The position numbers and the translations under genes are program-made. Below are positions 28,569-35,574 of a stretch of 64,000 nucleotides of DNA, piece after piece. The notes beneath the pieces are model-generated. The model was not told the origin of the DNA, did no database searches, and saw only the letters and a list, made by a program, of their open reading frames with translations. Numbering within the stretch: the stretch's first letter is position 1; each line of letters begins with the position of its first letter. Source of the DNA: Terriglobia bacterium (lineage in GTDB: Bacteria > Acidobacteriota > Terriglobia > UBA7540); the NCBI GenBank assembly GCA_035712365.1, contig DASTAW010000029.1, forward strand, positions 1 through 64,000, read 5' to 3'.

Positions 28569-30139
28569 TTCTTGTCTGGCTCATCGCGATTTTGCTCGTG
28601 GCCGGCATTCTCGCCGAGATAAGCGGGCGCATCAGTACGCTCTGGCCGCGTGTCATTTCGTTGGCTGCGGTCATCATTGATTTTGCCATCGCCCTGGCTC
28701 TATGGCGGGAGAATTCCGCGGGGATCACGCTCGCCACTCAGAGCGAGTGGTTCAGGCAGGTGGACTGGGCCTGGGTCCCTCAGTACGGCATCCATTTCCA
28801 CCTGGCGATGGACGGATTGAGCCTTCTGATGGTTGTGCTCACGTTCCTGCTGGGCATTATGTCGGTGCTGGCTTCCTGGAAAGAGATTCAGGAAGGTGTC
28901 GGCTTTTTCCACTTCAATCTGATGTTGATTCTGGCCGGCATCGTGGGCGTCTTCCTCGCGGTGGACCTCTTCCTGTTTTACTTCATGTGGGAGCTGATGC
29001 TGGTGCCCATGTACTTCCTGATCGCGATCTGGGGCCATGAGCGTCGCATCTATGCCGCCGTGAAATTTTTCCTCTTCACTCAGATCAGCGGTCTCTTCAT
29101 GCTGATTGCCATTCTGACGCTTTACTTCATCCATCATGGCGTTTCTGGGGTCTACAGCTTTGAATATAAGGACCTGCTGGGCACCGCGCTGACACCTCAC
29201 ACAGCCATGCTGCTGATGCTGGGTTTCTTTGTTGCCTTTGCCGTCAAGCTCCCCATGTTTCCGTTCCATACCTGGCTGCCGGACGCGCACACCGAGGCCC
29301 CCACAGCAGGAAGCGTCATCCTGGCTGGACTCCTGCTGAAAACCGGAGCATATGGAATGCTGCGCTTTGTAGTGCCGCTGTTTCCCGGCGCCGCGCACCA
29401 GTTCGCTCCCATTGCTATGCTGCTGGGAGTGATAGGGATCATCTACGGTTCTGTTCTTGCCTTTGGCCAGACGGACCTGAAGCGGCTGGTGGCATACACG
29501 AGCGTCAGCCACCTGGGGTTCGCGCTGGTCGGCATATTTGCCTGGAATCCCATTGCGCTCCAGGGAGTGATAATCGTCATGATCGCTCATGGCATCAGCA
29601 CCGGCGCGCTGTTCATGCTGGTCGGTGAATTGCAGGAACGGACCCACACGCGCGAAATGGACCGCCTGCACGGACTTTGGGCCACGATTCCGGCGATGAG
29701 CGGCGTATTCATGTTTTTCGCTCTGGCTTCCATCGGCCTGCCTGGCTTGGGAGATTTTATTGGTGAATTCCTGACGCTGCTGGGGACCTACCGGGTCAGC
29801 CTCGGCGTGACCATCGCAGCCGCCATCGGCATCCTGATCTCCACGCTTTATACGTTGAAAGTGATCCAGCGCGCCTTCCATGGCCCCAATACTCATCAAT
29901 GGACGCTGCCTGACCTTGGCAAGCGGGAACTGGTGATGATGGTCCCGATGATGCTCATCCTGCTCGGGATTGGCCTTTATCCGCAACCGCTTTTTAAGAC
30001 CTTTGAGCCGGCCATGCGCAAGCTGCAGCAGTATGCCGCGCCGCAGCCGGTGTTGACGGTAGTCCCCGATACGCACCATGTGCCGTACCGCCAGGACGCT
30101 TCCAGGGATGACTCGGAGATGAACCTTGAACGGCGCTGA
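28565..30139 (+). CDS. nuoM: NADH-quinone oxidoreductase subunit M
   Basis: Second antiporter-like pump subunit, 524 residues. It shows YFMWELMLVPMYFLI with the essential Glu, KLPMFPFHTWLPDAHTEAPT with the pump Lys, and LKRLVAYTSVSHLGF. I start it at the ATG overlapping the nuoL stop, which gives the typical hydrophobic N-terminus. The longer frame from 28505 lies inside nuoL. Confidence 0.93.
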   Translation: MILVWLIAILLVAGILAEISGRISTLWPRVISLAAVIIDFAIALALWRENSAGITLATQSEWFRQVDWAWVPQYGIHFHLAMDGLSLLMVVLTFLLGIMSVLASWKEIQEGVGFFHFNLMLILAGIVGVFLAVDLFLFYFMWELMLVPMYFLIAIWGHERRIYAAVKFFLFTQISGLFMLIAILTLYFIHHGVSGVYSFEYKDLLGTALTPHTAMLLMLGFFVAFAVKLPMFPFHTWLPDAHTEAPTAGSVILAGLLLKTGAYGMLRFVVPLFPGAAHQFAPIAMLLGVIGIIYGSVLAFGQTDLKRLVAYTSVSHLGFALVGIFAWNPIALQGVIIVMIAHGISTGALFMLVGELQERTHTREMDRLHGLWATIPAMSGVFMFFALASIGLPGLGDFIGEFLTLLGTYRVSLGVTIAAAIGILISTLYTLKVIQRAFHGPNTHQWTLPDLGKRELVMMVPMMLILLGIGLYPQPLFKTFEPAMRKLQQYAAPQPVLTVVPDTHHVPYRQDASRDDSEMNLERR

Positions 30140-31580
30140 TCTCATTGCGATACTTCCTCTGCTGGTCCTGACTGCGGCAGCGGTGGTGGTGATGGTTGCA
30201 ATCTGCATCCGGAGGAGCCACCTTCTGGCCGTGTGGCTGACGGCTGCGGGCCTGGTCCTTGCCTTCGCGTCGCTCTGGAAGTCGGCTTCAGCGGCGCCCA
30301 CTCAGGCAACCCCGTTGCTAATCATCGACGGTTACGCGCTCTTTTACATGGGCCTCATCATAGCCGCCACTTTCGTGACCGTCATTCTTTGCTACGGTTA
30401 CCTGGAAAACCAGCAAGGATACCGCGAAGAGCTTTATGTCCTGGTTCTCACGGCGGCGCTGGGATCATGCGTGATGGTCGCCAGCAACCATTTTGTATCG
30501 TTCTTCCTGGGGCTGGAAATCCTGAGTGTTGCTCTCTACGCGATGAACGCCTACGTCTGCAGTCGCAAGATTTCGCTGGAGGCCGGAATCAAATATCTGG
30601 TGCTGGCCGCCGCTTCCGCCGCCTTCCTGCTGTTCGGTATGGCGCTGATTTACGCGCAGCTCGGGACACTGCAGTTCGGCCAGATCGCCTCCATGCTGAT
30701 GAGCGGCGTTGCGTACGAGAAAACCCTGATCTATCCGGGTATGGCCTTGATGATCACCGGCATCGGCTTCAAGCTTGGCGTTGTTCCGTTCCACATGTGG
30801 ACGCCCGACGTTTATGAAGGCGCGCCCGCGCCTGTCACTGCTTTTGTCGCCACGATCTCGAAGGGCGGAATGGTCGCACTGCTGCTCAGGTATTTTTATG
30901 AAACGGGCGCCTACCGTCTGCACTCGGTGTTCGTGGTTTTCAGCATCATTGCCATTGCTTCCATGGTCGCCGGAAACCTGCTGGCGCTGCTCCAGAACAA
31001 CGTCAAGCGCATCCTTGCCTATTCGTCGATTGCCCACCTCGGCTACATCCTGGTGGCCTTCCTGGCCGGAGGCAACCGGGCCGCCGAGGCCGTTACGTTT
31101 TATCTGGTGGCCTACTTTGTCACCACGCTGGGCGCGTTTGGAGTGGTCAGCGTCCTTTCCAACGACGACCGCGATGCCGACTCCATGGAGGACTATGAAG
31201 GTCTGTTCTGGCGTCGGCCGGTCCTGGCAGGGATCTTTACTCTGATGCTGCTCTCGCTTGCTGGAATTCCGCTGACTGCCGGATTCATCGGAAAGTTTTT
31301 TGTGATTGCCGCGGGAACTTCCGCGTCGCTGTATGGACTGATTTTCGTGCTGGTCGTCACCAGCGTTGTGGGCCTCTTTTACTACCTTCGCATCCTTGTG
31401 GCCATGTACAGGCCTCTGGCTGAAACGGGCAAGACCGCGCCCGTCGCGCACCCTTCCCTGTCGCGCTCCGGCAGTTTCGCGCTGGCCGGACTCACGGTGC
31501 TGCTGGTGTGGATCGGCGTCTACCCTGGGCCGTTTCTTGACGCCATCCAGCGCGCGGTTTCAACGCTGCGAATTTTCTGA
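30126..31580 (+). CDS. nuoN: NADH-quinone oxidoreductase subunit N
   Basis: Third antiporter-like subunit, 484 residues (E. coli NuoN 485). Landmarks are FFLGLEILSVALYAM, KLGVVPFHMWTPDVYEGAP and VKRILAYSSIAHLGY. The start is TTG with GGAG 7 bases upstream and overlaps nuoM by 14 bases, so it may rely on coupling. It ends the nuo operon. Confidence 0.93.
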   Translation: MNGADLIAILPLLVLTAAAVVVMVAICIRRSHLLAVWLTAAGLVLAFASLWKSASAAPTQATPLLIIDGYALFYMGLIIAATFVTVILCYGYLENQQGYREELYVLVLTAALGSCVMVASNHFVSFFLGLEILSVALYAMNAYVCSRKISLEAGIKYLVLAAASAAFLLFGMALIYAQLGTLQFGQIASMLMSGVAYEKTLIYPGMALMITGIGFKLGVVPFHMWTPDVYEGAPAPVTAFVATISKGGMVALLLRYFYETGAYRLHSVFVVFSIIAIASMVAGNLLALLQNNVKRILAYSSIAHLGYILVAFLAGGNRAAEAVTFYLVAYFVTTLGAFGVVSVLSNDDRDADSMEDYEGLFWRRPVLAGIFTLMLLSLAGIPLTAGFIGKFFVIAAGTSASLYGLIFVLVVTSVVGLFYYLRILVAMYRPLAETGKTAPVAHPSLSRSGSFALAGLTVLLVWIGVYPGPFLDAIQRAVSTLRIF

Positions 31581-31867
31581 TTTGCTCAAATTGTAACTTT
31601 TACCCACTGTGCGCGAATTGAACAGAAATCGCGTGCGATGGCATATTTAGGTTCTACAATCTCCAGCTAAGTCTTTTTATAACAGATGGTTACAAATTTT
31701 AGAATTTTTGCCGTCGAAAATCCCACGCGTCCCATTTCGGGAGTTTACGCTCGAGATAGTAGCCTATATAAGTGGGTCTATCGCAAGTTTGGCGTGCCGG
31801 TATTCCCTTGCCGCGCGCCCGAGTGAAATCCGCCGGCCGACAGACTGGCGCCAAAGGAAGCCCGACG

Positions 31868-32431
31868 ATGAATCGAATCCACCGCTGGCTTTGCCGGTCC
31901 GCCCGATGGAAGAAGGTGCTGGAAGCGACGGTCCTTCCCTCCGTGGTAAAGGACGCCGATCTCGGCGACAACCTGCTGGAAGTTGGTCCCGGCCCCGGCC
32001 TCACCACCGACTGGCTGCGCCGGCGGATTGGTCAACTCACCGCCGTTGAAATTGACCGCCGGCTGGCGCGCTCGCTGGCCATCCGGATGCGCGGCGCCAA
32101 CGTGCGCGTCGTGCGGGCTGACGGCGCCGCCTTGCCGTTCCGGGACAACTCCTTTTCCGGGGCTGTGGCCTTCACCATGTTCCACCACGTCCCCTCCGTC
32201 GAGCTCCAGAACCGGCTCTTCCAGGAGGTCTGCCGCGTCGTCCGGCCTGGCGGCATGTTTGCCGGCGTGGACAGCACGGATAGCTGGATGATGCGCCTGC
32301 TCCATATCTCCGACACCCTGGTTCCTGTTGACCCTTTGACGCTGCCCGCACGCCTCCAGTCCGCCGGGTTCACAAAGGTCTCCATCAATACCGATCAGAG
32401 AGGATTCCGCTTTTCTGCGATTTGCCCATGA
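31868..32431 (+). CDS. Class I SAM-dependent methyltransferase
   Basis: A 187-residue methyltransferase of the Rossmann type. Motif I is LLEVGPGPGLTTDWL, then the acidic AVEIDRRLA, the motif RADGAALPFRDNSFSGAVAF, and VVRPGGMFAGVDS. This is the UbiE/Methyltransf_11 pattern; the acceptor is unknown. AAGGAA upstream supports the ATG. The AT-rich 287-base gap before it separates it from nuoN and probably contains its promoter. Confidence 0.85.
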   Translation: MNRIHRWLCRSARWKKVLEATVLPSVVKDADLGDNLLEVGPGPGLTTDWLRRRIGQLTAVEIDRRLARSLAIRMRGANVRVVRADGAALPFRDNSFSGAVAFTMFHHVPSVELQNRLFQEVCRVVRPGGMFAGVDSTDSWMMRLLHISDTLVPVDPLTLPARLQSAGFTKVSINTDQRGFRFSAICP

Positions 32432-32706
32432 GCCGCGAATTGAATCTCGACACGTAATCGAAGCTCGGCACGCTTACCACTGAAGATCTGTCGCGGCTAG
32501 GTGCCGATTAAGTTTGATTCCTACTCGATGGCACGGCCATCCTGGCCGCGTCTCTTTGGCCGCAGCACGGGCGAGGACAACCCGCTTCAAAAAACCTTGC
32601 TCAAAAAGGTTGAAAGTCGGACAATAACCCTCCGTTGTTCGCAGCGTGCTAGGCCGCTGGCGTCCGGCGCAGGATTGCAGGCAACACCAACGCCCGAGGG
32701 AGGGCC
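32432..32706. repeat. Intergenic region with a degenerate palindromic element
   Basis: About 32529-32592 resembles a worn inverted pair: ATGGCACGGCCATCCTGGCC on the left and CACGGGCGAGGACAACCCG on the right. The right half matches the left half of the 54955 element in inverse orientation. No gene is seen. A G-rich ribosome-binding site (GGGAGG) precedes the methylase at the end. Confidence 0.4.
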
Positions 32707-35574
32707 ATGCCGCGTTCTAATAAATCAAGAAAAAATAATTCAGGCAAGAAACCCATCGAGCAATATGAACACAAGGACAAGAAACGGACGAATAATCCCC
32801 CTGTGGGCCTAGTAACGCCCGAGTCTGACCCACCCGACCCGCCACAGAAAACCTACGCCTATGATCCCCACCTTGACCCGCAACTGGAGTGGGCGGGCAA
32901 AGCCGAGCGGATGTCGTTCGAGGTCCCTACTGTTTCACTCCACGTCCACGAGCGGATTGACCCTCGCACCATCATCGAGGCAGCGCGCAAGAACGGTTCC
33001 AGTAGGGGAGCGCTGCGCGCTCCCGCGGGAGGGCAGAGCCCTCCCCTACAAATTCCGATGTTCGAATCGCCCGCCGAAAACCCGCCGTTTCGCGAAGCCA
33101 TTGATTTCTACAAGCACGCGCACAACTGGTCAAACCGGCTGATTGCCGGGGATTCGCTGCTGGTGATGAATTCGCTTCTCGAAAAGGAAGGGATGGCCGG
33201 GCAGGTGCAGATGGTCTATATTGACCCGCCTTACGGCATCAAGTACGGCTCGAACTTCCAGCCCTTCGTCAACAAGCGCGACGTGAAGGACGGCAAGGAC
33301 GAGGACCTGACGCAAGAGCCTGAGATGATCCGGGCCTTCCGCGACACCTGGGAGCTTGGGATTCATTCTTACTTGAGCTACCTGCGCGACCGGCTGTGGC
33401 TCGCAAAGGAAATGCTCAATGAAAGCGGCTCGTGCTTTGTGCAGATTAGCGATGAGAATGTCCACTTGGTACGCGATCTGTGCGACGGCACCTTTGGTCC
33501 CAGCAATTTTGTGGCACTGATAGCGTTCCAGAAGACTTCAGGGCAGACCGCGCAGTACCTGGCTGGCACTGCTGATTATCTGGTCTGGTACGCACGCGAC
33601 CACGACAGGCTCAAATATCGTTCACTGCACATCGAGAAGCGGCTCGGTGGTGCGGGTGGTTCTATGTATCAATTCGTCGAAATGGAGGGCGGCGAGAGAC
33701 GACGCTTAACATCGGAAGAGCTACGCGGTGAACTGTCGCTCCCCTCGGGAGCCAAGGTATATCGCCTTGGGGATATAACTTCGCAACGACAGGGGCGGCC
33801 ATCAGGGCCGGGATCTGCAATGTATTTTCCCGTCGTGATTGAGGGAGAAGAATTTTTTCCACCGGGTTCCCGGGGCTGGACGACAACCAAGGAAGGGATG
33901 GAGCGCCTAAAGCTCGCTGGGCGATTGGTCGCCCAAGGGAGCCGCCTGGCATACGTCCGATATCTGGACGACTTTCCAGCGTTTGAATTGGGGACGGTTT
34001 GGACCGACACGGCGGGCACTCAAGACCGCATCTATGTCGTCCAGACTAGCACGGAAGTGGCCAAGCGAGCTCTTCTTATGACCACCGATCCCGGCGATCT
34101 GGTTTTTGACCCCACGTGCGGTTCAGGAACAACGGCTTACGTGGCCGAGCAATGGGGGCGGCGCTGGATAACGTGCGACACGTCGCGGGTGGCGGTCACG
34201 CTGGCCAAGCAACGCTTGATGACCGCGATTTACGACTACTATGAACTGGCACACCCGGAAGAAGGCGTGGGCAGCGGCTTCAAATACAAGACCGTGCCGC
34301 ATGTGACGCTGAAATCCATTGCCAACAACGAACCGCCCGCGCAGGAGACTTTGTACGACCAGCCGTTTGTTGACAAGGGCCGGGCGCGCGTTTCCGGCCC
34401 GTTTACGGTCGAGGCTGTGCCCGCGCCCACGGTGAAATCGATTGGCGAAATCGCTTCCGTAGGGGCAGGGCTTGCCCTGCCCTCGGAGGGCGCAGCAAGC
34501 CGCGCCCCTACAGCAGACACCCGCCTTGCCCTGCCCTCGGAGGGCGCAGCGAGCCGCGCCCCTACAGCGGACACCGGCCTTGCCCTGCCCTCGGAGGGCG
34601 CAGCGAGCCGCGCCCCTACGGCAGATGGCGAGGCTCGCGATGCAATGTCACGCGGTGAGACCGCGGGGGCGGGGCAAGCCCCGCCCCTACGGGATATCGC
34701 CCGTTCGGGCGAAACGCTGCGCCAGAGCGAATGGCGAGACGTGCTCTTGAAAGGCGGGGTACGCGGCAAGGGCGGGCAAAAGATCGAATTTTCCCGCGTC
34801 GAGCCGCTTGGGGGCACGCGATGGCTCCATGCCGACGCAGAAACCAAGGGCGTGAAGGCCGAACGGGTGCTGGTCTCTTTTGGCCCGGAATATGCGCCGC
34901 TCGAACAGCGGCAGGTGGAACTTGCCTGGGAAGAGGCGCGCCAATTATCGCCGCGACCGGCCATCCTGCTTTTCGTCTACAGCGACATTGACCCGGAAGC
35001 CGGCAAAGACATTGCGGAACTCACGCCGGCGAAAACCGGAATGACTTTCCTTGCGGCGAAGATCGACGCCGATGTCTGGACCAAAGACCTCAAGAAGAAA
35101 GCCCGGGTCTCGCCCTCGGTGTGGCTGGTGGGCCAGCCGGACGTGGAATTGCGGCCAGTTTCCGTAGGGGCTGGGCTTGCCCTGCCCTCGGCGGGTTCAT
35201 CCCGCCACGTGAAGAATGGCGACGTAAAGTCGCCGCTACGTTACGTCGTGGAAGTTTGCGGGTTCGATTATTTCAACACCAAGACCGGCACAATCGAATC
35301 GGGCGATACGTCCAAAATTGCGATGTGGCTTCTTGATACCGACTATGACGGCAGAAGCCTTTATCCCCGGCAGGTTTTCTTCCCCATGGCCGATGAAGAT
35401 GAAGGCTGGGCGCGGCTGGCCAAGAACCTGAAAGCCGAAATTGACCCGGACCTGATCCAGGCGTATCGCGGCACAGTGTCTCTGCCGTTCGAGCCGGGCC
35501 AGCACAAGCGTATCGCGGTCAAGATCGTGGATGACCGTGGAATTGAGAGCCTGAGAATCGTGGAGGTGAAGTAA
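32707..35574 (+). CDS. Type III-like DNA methyltransferase (Mod) with in-frame repeat insertions
   Basis: Site-specific adenine/cytosine-N methylase of 955 residues. The order is beta-type: catalytic DPPYG (173-177) before the SAM-binding FDPTCGSGTT (467-476). The N-terminal block (FEVPTVSLHVHERIDPR, HNWSNRLIAGDSLLVMNSLL) is typical of large mod genes paired with helicase-nuclease subunits. Three segments look foreign: residues 99-115, 585-660 and 820-845. They are rich in G/A/S/P/R, and their DNA is palindromic, with GTAG...CTAC ends. The frame survives all three, and they lie outside the catalytic motifs. The restriction gene overlaps the stop (TAATG). Methylation target unknown. Confidence 0.9.
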   Translation: MPRSNKSRKNNSGKKPIEQYEHKDKKRTNNPPVGLVTPESDPPDPPQKTYAYDPHLDPQLEWAGKAERMSFEVPTVSLHVHERIDPRTIIEAARKNGSSRGALRAPAGGQSPPLQIPMFESPAENPPFREAIDFYKHAHNWSNRLIAGDSLLVMNSLLEKEGMAGQVQMVYIDPPYGIKYGSNFQPFVNKRDVKDGKDEDLTQEPEMIRAFRDTWELGIHSYLSYLRDRLWLAKEMLNESGSCFVQISDENVHLVRDLCDGTFGPSNFVALIAFQKTSGQTAQYLAGTADYLVWYARDHDRLKYRSLHIEKRLGGAGGSMYQFVEMEGGERRRLTSEELRGELSLPSGAKVYRLGDITSQRQGRPSGPGSAMYFPVVIEGEEFFPPGSRGWTTTKEGMERLKLAGRLVAQGSRLAYVRYLDDFPAFELGTVWTDTAGTQDRIYVVQTSTEVAKRALLMTTDPGDLVFDPTCGSGTTAYVAEQWGRRWITCDTSRVAVTLAKQRLMTAIYDYYELAHPEEGVGSGFKYKTVPHVTLKSIANNEPPAQETLYDQPFVDKGRARVSGPFTVEAVPAPTVKSIGEIASVGAGLALPSEGAASRAPTADTRLALPSEGAASRAPTADTGLALPSEGAASRAPTADGEARDAMSRGETAGAGQAPPLRDIARSGETLRQSEWRDVLLKGGVRGKGGQKIEFSRVEPLGGTRWLHADAETKGVKAERVLVSFGPEYAPLEQRQVELAWEEARQLSPRPAILLFVYSDIDPEAGKDIAELTPAKTGMTFLAAKIDADVWTKDLKKKARVSPSVWLVGQPDVELRPVSVGAGLALPSAGSSRHVKNGDVKSPLRYVVEVCGFDYFNTKTGTIESGDTSKIAMWLLDTDYDGRSLYPRQVFFPMADEDEGWARLAKNLKAEIDPDLIQAYRGTVSLPFEPGQHKRIAVKIVDDRGIESLRIVEVK
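33002..33049. repeat. REPIN-like element A inside mod
   Basis: A 48-base segment starts GTAGGGGAG and ends with the exact inverse, CTCCCCTAC. Between them lie two hairpins, GGGAGCGCtgcGCGCTCCC and GAGGGCagaGCCCTC. At 48 bases it preserves the frame and encodes about 16 residues (SRGALRAPAGGQSPPL) between the N-terminal block and the catalytic domain. Confidence 0.75.
34459..34620. repeat. Triplicated 54-bp REP element inside mod
   Basis: Three head-to-tail copies of 54 bases (34459-34512, 34513-34566, 34567-34620). The first begins GTAGGGGCAGGGC and each ends with GCGCCCCTAC plus one base. Each copy encodes 18 residues sharing LALPSEGAASRAPT. Copies 2 and 3 have lost the left GTAG tip, as expected if one inserted element expanded by slippage or recombination. 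Differences are a few bases, so the expansion is recent. Confidence 0.85.
34664..34690. repeat. Partial REP element downstream of the triplication
   Basis: A perfect-looking hairpin, GGCGGGGC-aa-GCCCCGCC, runs into CCTAC. It is a right-half element of the same GTAGGGGC family, 44 bases after the triplicated array, still in the methylase frame (AGAGQAPPLRD). Confidence 0.6.
35164..35239. repeat. Composite REPIN-like element C inside mod
   Basis: This 76-base segment starts GTAGGGGCTGGGCTTGCCC and ends GGCGACGTAAAGTCGCCGCTAC-like. It has three hairpins: GGGC..GCCC, GGCGGG..CCCGCC and GGCGAC..GTCGCC. The left half matches element B; the right half matches the intergenic 38465 element. It therefore joins two REP subfamilies. 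It encodes roughly residues 820-845 of the methylase. Confidence 0.7.

Noticed and set aside
34459-34620. CRISPR-like array
   Set aside because: The repeats are contiguous 54-base copies without unique spacers, lie inside a coding frame, and there are no cas genes.
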